Positions 12,561-25,900 of a stretch of 64,000 bases of DNA are shown here, piece after piece. The DNA is from Trochalopteron elliotii. Lineage: Eukaryota; Chordata; Aves; Passeriformes; Leiothrichidae. A model generated the notes under the pieces. That model did not search any database. It saw only the letters and a list, made by a program, of their open reading frames with translations, and had not been told where the DNA came from. Each line of letters opens with the position of its first letter. Position 1 is the stretch's first letter. The stretch is taken from the NCBI GenBank assembly GCA_024734555.1, contig JANPWX010000028.1:810950-874949 (forward strand). Reading direction: 5' to 3'. A program made the position numbers and the translations under genes.

Positions 12561-15500
12561 CACATTCTAACCAAAGCAATCTAAAAATTGCAAGAAAAAA
12601 ACCCCAAGATATTATTTTCTCTGCTTCTACCCACCAGATAATAACTTTTGATCATTGCAAACCAGGCTGGATTCCAAGTAAAAATTTCAAGATGAACAGC
12701 TCCAGCTAAGTTACCATATCCCAGGGGTTCTCATTTGTAAGTGGAAAATAAACATAAATACCAAGTCTATCTAACTGAATGAAGCACAGCAGCTTTCTTT
12801 CATATTATTTTAATGAAGATAAGTATCTTTAATTCATATGGAATATACCTCTTTCAATACACATTTTGATTATTTCTACTTCCACATTCTTCTTTTATAA
12901 TTTGGGAAGGAAAACGGGTAAGAAAGGTAAGGATTTGGTAAGAACAACTGTTAATAGAAGAGGGTCATTTTCAGACTGATGTTTCCACTTGTCACAGTTA
13001 CTTGAAAAACACAGAAAATGGTTTTTATGTCCTTATCTGCCTTTCTCTGGTGCTCAGTGTGTGAGACACCATGGGCCAAGAACGCTAAATTTAATTAAGC
13101 TCCTTAAGGAACAGCATTCTGTCTCAGTAAACATTAACACTTCCCCTTATGCCTGAACAAACACAAAGATCTGGTCTCAGCTTGGGAATAGTTCAGAGTG
13201 CTAATGCAAACAACACAACTACAGCTATTTCTACAAATGGTCCTGAAAGGTTTTCTAGCATGCGTTGATCACACGTCTTACTTAGGAACTCAATGTTACT
13301 CTGTTATTCTGTATCTTATGAGCAGAATCTTCTGGGTCAATAAGTGAAACTTTCTTCAGGATTTGGAAGGGAGGATCTGTGCTCAGAAGACTCTAGGTAG
13401 TCCTGCCACAGCTTTAAAAAAAAAAAAAAAAAAAAAAAAGGGTGAGCAAAACCCAAACCCTCAAGTATTACATCTGCAGTTATTAGCCACTGCAAGAAAA
13501 ATGTCAGCTTTTCATAGACACACTGCCACAATCTGGAGGGGTTAGAGTTAGTTTTGTCCAAGTCTATATCTGCCCTATCTACATCATACACAGAGAAGTA
13601 AAAGGCATGTATATACAGATGTGCATGGTTACATGTGAATTTGTATATCAATCAATAAGGGCTCGTTGGCACATGAGCATTGACTGCATCTCTGTGCCAC
13701 ACCAGCCACTTGCTCACTCGACCCCAGTAGACCTCCCTCTCCATCTGAGGGGCTGTGTAACACTCCACTCTTCAGAATTCCCTTCATTTGTGTGGTTCAT
13801 TTAACTGCTGGCTGGTGAGTGAGGTGGGGGTGCAGAGGAACTGTACAGGAATTATCCATCCCCATACTGTGGAAGTGCCACATGATGTCACATGTTTGGA
13901 GCTCCTGGGTCTGGTGGGGAAGAATGGCTCTGCCCAGGCCACACTCAGAGAGGAAAGCATCACAGCCATGAACTCATCCACGAGAAGAGTATTTGGGAGC
14001 TACAACGTAGTAAAATGTTGCCTGAGCAGTGGCAGCACAGCTGAGGTCCTGGAGGCCTGCTGGAGTGTCTGAGGTTCTTCCCTATGGATTTTAGGTCAGG
14101 CGTCTTTGGAGCACTGTGGGGATGACTGCATTGCACACTGGCCCAGTGATGCATCAGAAATGCAGCAATTTTTGCTTTTTAATTAATCCATGTTTAAACT
14201 TGGCAGTGCACATATGGTAACGTGATTTCTGTTGTTTCTTATGCTTTTGATTACAATGGAGGCAAAGAAAGCAGAGAGGGTTTCTATATTGTCAGTATTT
14301 CTGCAGAAGGATACCAAAGCACCTGCATCTGTTTGCACTGGAAGACATCAGGCATTGACCTGGTTACTTGCCCTGATACTTATTATTATTTATATTTTTA
14401 TCTAAACTGGATGCCAAAAAATGCAAGTTCACTTGCTGGGTTTTTATGATTTTGTGTTCTACTGCTAAGTGCCCAATTTCCTTTTGCAAAACAGGCAAGT
14501 GTCCAAGGTAATTTTTCATTTGAAATATAGAATAGTTACATTATTTAAACAAGACTTTGAAGTTTTAGGAGAATTGAAGGCTCAATTGACTGAATTAATA
14601 TTCCATTCAGTCAGCACATCATCCAGCCCTGACTCTTCCTGACTCCAAACTACATACACATATGTATTTAGCAATCAGCGTTTTTGGCCTATGTGAATTT
14701 TGTGTCTTTTAGTCTCTGCAGGAAAGCGCCAACTGTTTTAAAGGATACCTATTACTTCACTATCTTTGTTTGCAACTGTGTTTTGTTTCCTCTTAGGAAC
14801 CCCACTCTCATTCATCACATTTCTTTTGTTCCTTTTATTATCAGGCCGTGTTTTAAGAGAACATGAGCTAAACACCAAACGCCTTTGTCCTTATCGTTAT
14901 CATCAGGATCAGTTCCCTTTACATTTTCACATTTGACCAGCCTTCCTGAAACTCAAAATTATATTACAATTAGAAATGCTCTAGACCTAACATGTTCAGG
15001 AACTTCCTATTCATATTCACAGAGCTGTGTATTTTGAATTGAGCAGACAAACAAGTCACTGCCTTTGGAGTGCTAAATTCAGGGACAAGGCAGGGTGAAC
15101 TGTGGTCTGCTCTGCGATATGTCCATTTTGTCTGCCATAGTTATCAGTTGAAAAGGGATTATTGATCCTTATAAACAATGTGGGAGGTCTAAGATGTGTT
15201 TTGCACCTGGATATATCTGTTTGATTGTTATCTCAGACTGAAAGGACTAAAGCTCAGGTTTTCAACTTCCCCAGAAAATGGCCTATCAAGAAACACCAGG
15301 CAATGCTGGTGGGGGAGGGTTATCCTGGGAGTAGGAAAGATCCTGTTCTCAAGACCCTATTCTCACTATTCTCAAGATCCTCATTCACAGATTAGGTAGT
15401 TAAAATATACTTTGAAATTCAAACATATATGTCTATTTTTCTTTTGCTTTCAAGATTTCCTTCTGGAGACCTATTTCCCACAATGTCTTGTTTCTTCCTG

Positions 15501-18044
15501 GAGTTCCAATTTTAACTCCACTTGTTGGCATTTCATGAAGATGAGAATGACCTGCCTTGCCTTCAGAGATCAGCAGAGAAAAGAAGCTGAATGTGTGCTG
15601 TCTGCATCTCTCCTCATTAACTGTGCTGGTAGTATGAAATCTTTCATTATTTTCTTTCCTTACTGTAAACCTTGGCAGTGTATTTTGATAACCTTGACAA
15701 TCCTCTGAGCAGATCTTGCTGTACCTTCAATCATCTCAGTGCACAAAATGAGGCAAGCAAAATATAGGTTTTGCAGCTATGATTACTTGTAAGTATAGAG
15801 ATGTTTTGTCTTCCTGTTGGCCAGAATCTATGGAGAGATTCAAGGTGAGCAGTTTTTTAAAGGATGATCATTATATTCTCTCCTAACACATGGAGATTGA
15901 CATTCTTCTTAGGCTTCATATTTCCATAATGAAAAAAATAATAGATTCTAAGTACATTCCTTGTTTCAAGTGCACAAAATACTGAGTGGGAAATCTGCAG
16001 ATCATTGTGGTGCATCCAATATCCTATATGCTGTTTCTCAAATAACCTTTATTTTCTGATAAACATTCTTGTGTCTAATAAAAAAAAATCTGTACAGTTA
16101 TTGATGTTTTTATTTTTTTCTTTTCAATTTTATAACAGAGTAAGATTAGATGTGAACGTTCATGAGCCAAATTTCACTGCCTGTGCTAGTATTGATTTAA
16201 CAAGAGGGAAGTGGAGGAAAACAGTAGCTGGGATTGAAAGAGGTCATGACTACTTGGTGATGAAATAATACAAAATCTGGAGTCACACTCTGGCAAGAGA
16301 GCAAATGACATAAGGCTGATCCTGAGGATTCGTTCATTTTCCAGAGCCTCCCTTTGCATTGCCATGAACCATGCTATGCTGATGTCCTTCTGGCTGTGGG
16401 ATCCTGCCACATGCACATCACTGCAAGACAGTTTGCACAGTTTTATGCAGAAAGCATAGAGCCTAGGATGAAATTTTTGTTCATAATCTCTGACCTTGTG
16501 TCTCAAGCCTGAAGAGACTTACATAAAATGTTTGAACACACTGAGCCTGGTGCATAAACTAGCTTTCAGTAAGTAAGGGGTACTGACACTCTTGAAAAAA
16601 CTAATTTGAGATTATTTCTCATATACCCAGAACATTCTGCTTTCTAATTCTTTCCCTTATCTCAACATTTTACTCATTACCCATTTGATATTTTGAGGCT
16701 GACTCGACTCTACGTCACATAAACTGAGGAAAGAGATTATACAATGTGGTTCCCTGTGTTTCTGAGTTTAAACACATTTTGCCGTCAGTGAGAACAGAAT
16801 CATATCATATTCCCACGACAGACTGTAATGACAACAGGATTACAATATGTGGCTTGGGGTAGGAAGTGGAAGGAAAAAAAGTCTTAAGAAACAAAGATCC
16901 TGTTTTCTTACAGCTAGTTTTAACAGCCAAAGAATAAAGCAAAGTCTTGAGAATTTCAATTTGAGGCATACCTGACAGCCATTTTATCCTAAAGTTTTTT
17001 ATTTTCCATTTGTTGCAATCACTAAAGCATAAAGGTGTGGTTTGCAGGCTGTGCAAATATAACTATATGTGTTACATTTTTATATTTTTAATATATTTTA
17101 ATATCTTTATGATATTAATAAGCAGAATTAAGAAACCTGGAAAATAGAAACTTAGTAACTGAATCTAAGAAGTAAAAAAAAATACAAGTCTTAGACTTGT
17201 AATTAAATCTCCCCTATAAATCTCTAGTTAACTTCAGTGGAGACCAATACGCACAGGGATATTGGAACATCTAGGGCAACAAAAACTGAAGCTGAAGCTC
17301 CATAATGGCACAAATCAGGAACCATATTTTTACATTCTCAGCCATACAGAAAGTCTCAGAAATGCCCATTCAGCTTGTTCTACTGCAGACTTATTTACAC
17401 TGGGCACTTGATTTAAAAAGCTTTTTAGTGATAATGTTCTATTTGATCATGTCCTGTACTTTAATGTTTATTCTATTTTCCTGCTCAGCTAGCTTAGACA
17501 TGTTGGAAATGAACATCTTTTTTTAAATTTACTAAAACCAAATCATTAATTCAGATTAATTCCTCGGCTGCCACTGAGGAGTAATTCCCAAGTCATGGTC
17601 TCTCATAGAGGATCAGGAACTGCTCTCAACTCGTGCATGGCTCCAGTGTTGGGGAGACTTTTCAGGTTTTGCTTTTTCTTGAAAGGCCGGCTTGGTTTCT
17701 TTAGGACAAAAAATTCATCTTTAATTACATGTTTATGCTCATATTGTTCTTCACCTGATTCATATGCTTGACTCACATATGCCAGCATTTAATATTTTAT
17801 CATTTCTCATCTGTACTGGCGACACAGTTTACTTTAATTTTTCCACTTCGTTTCGTGTAAGTTCCCTGAAAACTGATTGTCTCAATTAACAGCAGTAAGA
17901 GATTATACACAAAAGTTCTAACATTGTAAGAATGAGTTAAGCTCATGCACAAATGCCTTCAAAGTTCTGTTGTCTTAGAAAGATGTCTTCAGGCAACTAA
18001 AATCAAAATAATATAATGCAATATTTAAGCATACCTGAGCTTAT
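12561..18044. other. Intergenic sequence, no gene seen
   Basis: No gene was recognised. A slightly GC-richer patch at about 13.68-14.13 kb contains overlapping short open frames on both strands, none matching a family I know. A pure 24-A run lies at 13416-13439 and AT-rich stretches near 17.07-17.13 kb. The remainder is unremarkable. Confidence 0.55.
13416..13439. repeat. Poly-A run, 24 nt
   Basis: There are twenty-four consecutive A residues followed by GGGTGAGC. It could be a slippage-grown homopolymer or the tail of a retroposed sequence. I see no recognisable retrocopy upstream and no clear target-site duplication. Confidence 0.9.
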
Positions 18045-18157
18045 GATGCTTTACCAAAATTGTCCACAGGAGCTAAACATGTAGAAAAATTCATCTCCAG
18101 CTGGGAGATGAATTTTTCTACATGTTTAGCTCCTGTGGACAATTTTGGTAAAGCATC
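18045..18157. repeat. Perfect 54-bp inverted repeat with 5-nt spacer (hairpin)
   Basis: The left arm 18045-18098 (begins GATGCTTTACCAAAATTGTC, ends TTCATCTCC) is exactly reverse-complementary to the right arm 18104-18157 (begins GGAGATGAATTTTTC, ends TTGGTAAAGCATC). The spacer AGCTG lies at 18099-18103. There is no mismatch over all 54 base pairs. Perfect arms imply a very recent origin, an intact functional hairpin, or an assembly fold-back error. Pairing stops abruptly at both outer ends. It lies about 150 bp upstream of a plus-strand CR1 fragment but shares no sequence with it. It is longer and more perfect than typical animal pre-microRNA hairpins. Confidence 0.97.
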
Positions 18158-18311
18158 AGAAGTGTTTTACAAAACCAACTGACTGTGTAGAAAGCCTCTA
18201 GGATTTATTTTAATACTTCAGTTGAAACAGCTGGTGCTTAGGTTAGAACAAAACCAAAGCAATTCTGGGAACTTTTATACCATGCCATGAATTTTGTTCA
18301 TCAGATTAAGT

Positions 18312-18508
18312 GAGGCTTTCTCAAGCTTCTAGAAAAGGTTACCCAGAGAGTTGTGGACACTCCATCTCTGGAAACATCTAAGGCTGAATTGGACTGGGTT
18401 CTGAGAAAGTTGATCTATTTGAAGTTGATCCTGCTCATTGAAGAGGGGTTGGATTAGACTACCCTTAAAAGTCCCTTGCAACACAAATTATTAAGTGATT
18501 CTACGAAG
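18312..18508 (+). mobile_element. CR1 LINE 3'-end fragment (plus strand)
   Basis: The order of motifs matches the avian CR1 tail. GTTACCCAGAGAGTTGTGGA is followed by CACTCCATCTCTGGAAACAT, then GAAGAGGGGTTGGATTAGAC, then AAAAGTCCCTTGCAACACAA, ending in GTGATTCTACGAAG. The canonical forms are 'cccagagaggttgtggagtctccatccttggag' and 'ggggttggactagatgatc...gtcccttccaacc...attctatga'. It is moderately diverged, 5'-truncated and non-coding. Confidence 0.92.
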
Positions 18509-19844
18509 CAGCAAGCTTTTTGCTGTGATTTTTCATTAGTTATGGTAGTTTAGAGGAAAAAACCTGCTGATTGTCACTGTGCAATGTGATGAGAAACAAC
18601 CAAAGGTGGTTGTAGCTCCTGTGGCAAACGTTGGAGTGCACAGAGTGATCCTGAACCTCTCCAGCAGTCGCTTTCCCAGGAATACTGTGGCCATACTGTG
18701 ATATCTTCTCAAACTTCCCTTATTTGATTATTTTAAATTAGCTGTAGGAAGCCTATTTCCACACTGAAGGAAAAGTTATTTAAATAATCCACTAACATCC
18801 ATGTGGTTTAAAATCCAATGCAGTAAACAAGGTAACTAGTATTAAGTGCAATCTGAGAGCAAAATGCCCTACAGCAACAGAGGCAAGAGTTCTCAAACCA
18901 CAAACATCAATAACATCAATATCAATTAAGATATCTGGGGGAAGGCTTCATATAGGTATCATAAGTAATAACTGTGGAGAGAAAAACAGGACTGGTAATG
19001 CAATTAGTGCCCAGATACACAGTAAGTGCTTTGTAATCTGCTAAATTTTGTATTGCTTATATACACCCTGAAGATAAGAAGTAAGTGTTGGGGAAGAAAA
19101 ACTGTAGAGCAAGGGAGCAGTAAAGGCACAGTGCATCATTGAACAGTGATTAAAGTACTAAACCCATAAATGTTGCCTTCTTTGCAGCTCTTTAAATACT
19201 TCAAAAAATCATCTGTTGGACCACATGCGATCAGGATGCAAGTACAAAACCTGCCAACCATGTAGCTGAAATGTAAAGTAGCCAGGGTGTGCCCTGGGAA
19301 TTGATGGGTGTGGCAGGCACTGAGAAATGGGCAGCCCAAAGCACCCACCACCACAGTGGCAGAGAAGGTCCCCAAACATTCTTCCTAAAAGCCTCTGGGT
19401 GAAGGTCTCATATGAAGCTCAGATTTCCTCTGCATACTTTAGTGGTATAAAAGGACCAGTTCTCTGCTCAGTTTGTGTAGCCAAAAAGAAAAATATAAAC
19501 CACAGCAACAAATTTTCAGCTGGCATGGAAGTTTTGTTTTTCATTTTTATAAAATTAACATGGGAAAATTCAAAGTAGTGCCTATAAAATTTACACTTTT
19601 TCAAATACACCATCCTAGAAATGTCACACCTAGGATTTTAGAGGAAGTAAAGGAAGATATTTTTTCTTCACTAGCACTAATATTTCAATGTATTGAACTA
19701 TTCCAGTATATTCATTTGCAATATTAAAAAGATGGGAAAAATTTATGGAACCTGACAGGCAAAAGACTAGAATGATTTCTATAAGGACGTAACAGCAAAG
19801 AGGTGAGGCTAGAAATGTGTTCAAGATGTGTCTGTATCTGCTGG
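18509..19844. other. Intergenic sequence, no gene seen
   Basis: No gene was recognised between two plus-strand CR1 tails. The short open frames near 19.1-19.7 kb overlap on both strands and have unrecognisable translations. Confidence 0.5.
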
Positions 19845-19958
19845 GCAATGTGATTTAGGGGTTTAAGTGTTACAGTGGCACTGCTGGATGAATGGTTGGA
19901 TGGCTGGACTGGATGAACTCAAAAGTGTCATCCAACCAATGATTCTATGATTTTATGA
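19845..19958 (+). mobile_element. CR1 LINE 3'-end fragment (plus strand)
   Basis: Near 19,850 the sequence reads GATTTAGGGGTTTAAGTG, then GGCACTGCTGGATGAATGGT, TGGACTGGATGAACTC and TCATCCAACCAATGATTCTA, ending in ATGATTTTATGA. This is the CR1 tail form with 'gtttag...ggcagtgctgggttaatggttggac...gatgatctt...ttccaacc...aatgattctatgattctatga'. The terminal repeats of the ATTCTATGA unit mark the intact 3' end. It may extend left towards 19.78 kb. Confidence 0.87.
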
Positions 19959-22609
19959 AAAATGCAGGTAATCAATGTCATGGTTTCATGGCAGGTAGAC
20001 CTTCTTAAATCAAATTTCACTGTCTTTGACTTATCTAAAGTTTGGACAAGAGTGACAATATGTCTTTAGCATCTGCTTGGGTTTTGACAAAGTATTTATA
20101 TGCATTTAGTATATTGATATGTATCTAATATATATTAACATATTTAAGTTATATTATTTATTTATATGTTTAGATCTAAAAGCTTTTATCTGGTGAAGGA
20201 AGGTAAGTGCTAAATCCAGAAATTTTCAGACAGGTCCCAAGGTAAATGAGAAAGGAGATCTCCAATAAATTGGGCAGATTTTGATGGGTCTCCAAATACT
20301 CAGTTTCTGGTCCAAGACTATTCAGCATTTATGTTGATGGCTCACAGGATGAGTCACAAAGTCTTTGCTGGCAAGATTTTGGATCTCAGAAGATTACATT
20401 GGTAATGTATACCAGGAATCAGCTACTTGGCACTCTGGATCTGCTGTGTACATGGTCCCAGTGCAGTCAGGTTTGCTCTAACATCTACAAAAGAAAGATC
20501 CATTTACTTGGGGGAAAAGTGTATTTCTACACATTTTCAGTGTAAGAGAATATGCTGGAAATTAGCAGCTCCAAGGAGAAGAAATGGGAAAATAACAAAG
20601 ACAAATCACAGTGCTGTAAGGAAGCAGAGGTCATGTCAGGATGAAGGTGGCCTGTGAGTGAGGGGGAAAACCTTCCCCCCACACAGCCCAGCTGGGTGAG
20701 TGCCCACATTGCACCAGCCTTCATAAGAGATCCACAAGTAATTCAGAAATTAGGAAAAACCTTTCACAAAAGAAAGGTGGGACTGGAAAACTGTGTCTTA
20801 CATGGAGAAGACGCAGCGATTTCACCCTGGGCAATAGAAGCAAAATGTGGTTCAGGAATTTCCCTCTGAGCTTAGCTGAACAGGGAGAGGAGTGAATGCC
20901 TGAACACTTCATCCAGGAGAGAAAGAAATGCTGCTTACATGCTTTCAGGTGAATTAGCTGTCCCCCTCTGGCCTGTGAGTGTCACAGGGAAAGCTCTGTG
21001 TGTCTATGTGTATGCATTGGAAATCTGAGGGTCACCTTAAATACCCACTGGTAGTCTTCTATAGAGAAAAGGAAACTTTCTGCCATGCTCTTAATACTCA
21101 TAAATTCTCTGCAGTTCTGCAATGGGACAATGATTATAATCAAATCTCATGCTTCAAGGCTTCAGGGTGAGGAAAAAATAACACCCTCCATGCCACCATC
21201 AGTACATGCTCCAAATACCTCTGGGGCCTGACTGGGGAGTCTTTTCATCTTCTATGAGCTCAGGCATGTTGAGGACATTGGGAACACTCTACTTGCCTGT
21301 GCATGTGGAGATGGTTTTACTGCCTGAGGTCATACAAAACTTGCTGCTAGGTTTTTGAAAGCAGGTAATATTCAGCCTATCTAAAAGGCAGCAATTTGAT
21401 ACTAGGTGTCCTGGTATCTGCAGGTGAATTTATCTAGTACTCTGATTGGGACTTAATTTCTGTGAAGGAATTTACAGAAAATAAATTCCAAACTGAAGCT
21501 GAAAACATTGTCTTCTTAATTCAGAGGGAGTCACTGTTAATACAAAATTTTTGGGCTAAGCCAATTGAACCTTTTTAATATTCTGCCTCTGCACTTTGTG
21601 TTCCACCTTTACCAAGGCAAAACTCACAATACAACTATACTTGATTTAATAGCTCAAGTGTTGTACAGAATACACACAAACCCCCTGATCTCTGGAACTT
21701 ATAATTTATCGTTTAATGACATACCTGAACAAAGTCTTCTAAATCCAAATTTATATTTGCAAGATAAAATTGCTTATTCCATTTCTGTATCCATGTAGTA
21801 GTTTCCCTCTTTTTAGTCCCAGTAGCAATCAATCAGTATCAGTCAATATTAACTGACTAAAATGAAATGGATGTGTAATGAAAGGAGTCTTCCCAAATGT
21901 AATACTGTGCATCTGAGTTGAGGATTATGAAAGCAGACATTCAAACCTAGCAATAGGTTTGAATTTTTTCAATTTTTTCAAATTCTTTCTAGCTCCCTCC
22001 TTAACTAAGGATACCAAAAACTTCACTCAATGTGTGCAATTAAGTTTGGAAAGAGAGTAGGAAAGCTGGACCAAAATACAGTAGTTATGCTTTGGTACAA
22101 ATTGCCCACCTCTGGGTAAGTATTGCAAATGAATCCCCAATTTTGCTTGTTCATCAGGTTGTTGTTTAATTTTAGTCTAACTTTTCTAATTTCAAAATAA
22201 ATTACTTATTTCAGAGAGGAGAGAAGCCTGACTCTACCTCTGCAAAGTTTGCAATAAGCCTTCCAAATGGAAAAAGCTGTCAATTCAAATGTGCAAGGAA
22301 GGCATGGTGAGGGGAGTTTCAAGGTTTTAAAGTACAGCTTCATCATTTTATGAATAGGATTATTTTACCTAATTGCATGAAAATATAAAAATTAGGCTTC
22401 ATGGCATACAACCCTATGCAAAAACCTATTCAGACTGCTAGGTCTTCGAGGTAGCACTGGTCCCATTCCACACCTTTTCAGTGTCAATGTTCTCTATCTG
22501 TGAATGTAGTAGGACTTTCTATACGCTGCTGTATTTAAAAAGGAATAACCTGAGAGTAGGGAGGAGAATTAAACAGGAAAAAAATAACTGTGACACTCAG
22601 AAAGGTTAT
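19959..22609. other. Intergenic sequence with a possible diverged CR1 interior
   Basis: No gene was recognised. An AT-rich stretch at about 20.10-20.17 kb and the possible CR1 interior at about 20.3 kb are the only structured parts I can name. Confidence 0.45.
20290..20390 (+). mobile_element. Possible diverged CR1 interior (reverse-transcriptase region)
   Basis: The words CTCAGTTTCTGGTCCAAGAC, TATTCAGCATTTATGTTGAT and AGTCTTTGCTGGCAAGATTT fall in the order of the CR1 internal segment 'ctcagtgctgggtcc...tgttcaacatttttattgatgat...agtttgctgatgac'. Divergence is heavy and no reading frame survives. The call rests on short landmarks only and could be wrong. Confidence 0.4.
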
Positions 22610-22950
22610 TTGATTTGGGGGGATATACAGAATCGAGTCTTGTAAGAAGAAGTTGTGACATTCCTGCCACCTCATGGCAGGCAGTCTGTTTGCTGGGGCG
22701 GCCCCGGCTGCAGCCTCAGCCGGCTGCCCCATCTGTAGGAAGGGATTACTTCGATCGTGGTTGTTTGCTGCCATCTACAGCCGGAGACTGGCTCCCACAC
22801 CCCAGGATCATTTTAGGAAGACAAGCATGCATATGGATGAGATTAATGAAATCGGCAACGACGCTGATACACAACGCACCTTTTTATCTGCCCACGGATA
22901 TTAATGTGTCACTTCTCTGCCAGCTGTTTGATGTTACATGTGAGCTCCTA
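22610..22950. promoter_or_regulatory. Candidate conserved non-coding (enhancer-like) block
   Basis: This island within CpG-poor desert keeps about a dozen CpG dinucleotides, for example CTTCGATCGTGG and CGGCAACGACGCTG. It also contains homeodomain-type words (GATTAATGAAATC, GATATTAATGTG) and a GC-rich core GGGGCGGCCCCGGC near 22,695. Two overlapping open frames of 76 and 121 codons cross it, but neither resembles a known protein. CpG retention with dense motif-like words is typical of conserved developmental enhancers. That is inference from texture, not alignment. An unrecognised exon is the alternative. Confidence 0.3.
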
Positions 22951-25900
22951 AAGGCTGTTAGTACTTTCTGGAGTGGGTAAATACTTTCAGATTGGCCTTT
23001 GTATACAAAGCCAGAATATTAATTTTGGGGTATGGAGTTAGGAAACTTCATAGAAAGTTAAGAAGTTAGTTTCTTCTTTGCTGAAAAAAGGAGTCACAGT
23101 GCTAGAGAAGATACAACATTTGTTTTTCCACACAAATGATATGTTCATTAGAGATGTCAGTTGCTGTGTCATCCCCTCTTTCCTCCTATGCATCCTCAAG
23201 GACAGCCAGCCTTCAGTGCCACAGCCAGAGTCACTGTGTTGTTTTAGGAATGCTGTCTGGCCATGCCCATGGCTTTGCAAAGACCTGTCAGATGTAGAAA
23301 CCACTACAAGTGGGAGTGGACAAGCTCATCCCCAGCTGGGCTGCACTGTGTCTGTGGTCTATGTATTCATCTCTTGGCAGGCACTGCTGGCAGTGCTCCC
23401 TATCGACTCCTGCCCCAGCAGCAGCACCTCTGAGGGGAGCAGTCAGGGATCCTGGAAAGGGCATGTGCACAAACCCGACACTGCCTGGAGAGCTTGCCCA
23501 TCCCAAGGCAGAGGTCTGTGTCTTCTCTCTCCTCCCCCTTGGCTCAGTTCCAGGGTCTGACTGAATTTTTGGACGGCTGTGAGACCTCCTAAAGTATCTG
23601 TGGAGAAATGTGCTCTGTAGAGCACATCACAGCTAGGACCAGCCCTAGGTATGTCTAAACAACCTCTTGAAATTAATCTCTCTCCCTCAACGGCATACAG
23701 GGAAGGAGGCAAACACCTGCAGATAGATGTCTGCATACCAAAGTCTACATGTGAGAAAATTGTCCAAACCTCCACAGCCACTGAGAGAGGGCAGGAGTGG
23801 GATGCAGCACCCAATTGCCAGCAGCTTGTGCTGTTCAAGATGCCCCAGTGTGTTTCACTCATCCACACAGAGCTGCCAAACATGATGAGACCTGCAGGAG
23901 ACCCAAACCCTTCTGCAGCAGGAGCTGAGGGCCCAGCAGAATGCCCAAGGGATGTTCAAAATACTCTAGATGCCTGTGTGTGGGCAACAGTAGGTGCTTG
24001 AATTCAGACATATTGTCCTGAGCTGGACTCCACTGACTGCACTGCCATCTTCTCTGAGCAACCACAAACAGCTGGTGCAGTCTACACTAAACAGATTTCA
24101 GAATTTCCTCCAGTTACTCATAATATTGCACCAATAATTTCTTCTGATATGACTAATAGCTGCAATGATGGTTAGCCAGTTTAGGTTTTTGGAACTGCTA
24201 CTGAATTTAAAGGAAGGATATTTTAATTGGTTATTTAAATGGCCGAATTATTCAAAAATTGTCTACAGATCCATATCTATAGTTTCAGTCATCTGATGTT
24301 TAACCATGCAGCACATCTCCTGACTACATCAGTGAGGTTTCTGATGCAGTACTCAAGTGAAGGTGTTGTGCATCTGTATATATTGTGTATGAACCAGAGA
24401 AAAGGCATGGAAGATGCATTCCTGTGTTTTGAGTAGGATCAGCTGTGTCACGTTGACAGTAACACTGTTTTAGACTGCACATTTAGAGCCAGAATATTAC
24501 TAGACAGGAGCTTCAAGGTTCAGAGTTTGAGACCCCCTCACTATTTGTGACATTTGCTTTTTAAATAAGCCCTAAATTACTTCTCTGGATTTTAGAAAAT
24601 GATAATACTTAGCAAGAGGAATGGCTTCCAAGTATTCCAGGATCAGAAAGAACCAAATGCTATGAAACAATCCTATTGCCTAAACTGTGTAACAGATATA
24701 GGTCCAATAGAAAGCAATAAATGTAGCTAGGAAGTAGGGATAAAAAATAATTTTTAAAAAAGGGATGTGTATTCACAACACACCATAAAAGAAAAATATA
24801 TAGACTATTAAAGAGAAATAAAAGCCAACAGTGAATATACCAAAGGTGAGTGCAGGGACACTGAAAGAGAGAGTTTAATGTGATGAAGCTGTCAAATGAC
24901 AAAAAACATTGTAGTACTGGGACCTTTTCTTCTCAAAGTGAGTAGATATAACATTGCAACAGCACCTGTAAAAACTTTGATGGTTTTTGAAATATCAAAA
25001 GCACAGAAAATAGGATTGGATATAGAGCTGTCATGAGAGTCTGAATTTGGTCAGTGATGGTAAAACTATCCTCTAACAATCTAGTAATCACAGACATTTC
25101 TTAAGAAGACTTTTACTCAATTATCTTCTTATTTTCCAACTTAGCCCAGAGGCAGAAGTACAGCTGGACCAGCCAGACCTTTCTGACATGCTGTCATTCT
25201 CCTACTGCTGACAGAAAGGGAAAAAAGCAGAAGAGGGAAAAGCAAGGTGCAAGGAACTTCAAAAATACAAATATTTCCATTGAAGTGATTCTTGGTATGG
25301 CTTGACTGGCATTGTATTTTTGGATAAGCAGATCAAGAAGATCACTATGTGAATTCTTTAGATCACAGGTCATGTCACATAAGAGCAAGGCAAAATTCAT
25401 ATATCATAGTTCTAACTATCATGAAAAAACAGTGCAACTTCATGCAAATAAAATGTGATAGTGAATCACTGATTGTCTATCAGTGGAACAGTCACATGAT
25501 CTTTATTGCAGAATGAGCTTGTTACAAACTCAGTTTGGAATTTCAGGGTTTTCTGAATGAGAAAGGCATATACCAGGCAGAGCTGATGAACTAGAACCCA
25601 TTTATTTATGCCTTTTTTTCCCTCCATTTTCAAAGATCTAAAGCAGAGCATTAATCATTATTGTTTGACTGTTCTTACGGCTTTACTGTATATACTCACT
25701 ATAAAAATAGTTGATGTCGAAATCTTTTTACCGGCTACTTCACAGATATTTTGATCAATTACATGTTTGTGCTTTTGTCTGTAGGTGTGCACTCACTTTG
25801 GCTAAACATCCATATTTCCCTGGATTCTGTTCGTGCCTTGGAGGGACCTCTTGCATTTCATTAACGAGTTCCTCAAAATGCAAATCTAAATGAAAACAGG

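Noticed and set aside
13416..13439. Poly-A run as a processed-pseudogene tail
   Set aside because: No upstream sequence resembles a spliced mRNA and no flanking duplication was seen.
18045..18157. Hairpin as a conventional pre-microRNA
   Set aside because: The stem is perfectly paired over 54 bp with a 5-nt loop, while animal pre-miRNAs are usually shorter and imperfect with larger loops. Kept as a hairpin of unknown origin.
23078..23560. 160-codon plus-strand open frame
   Set aside because: No recognisable domain. It overlaps open frames on the opposite strand and in another phase in a GC-richer patch, and there is no promoter or splice context. Chance openness is the simpler reading.
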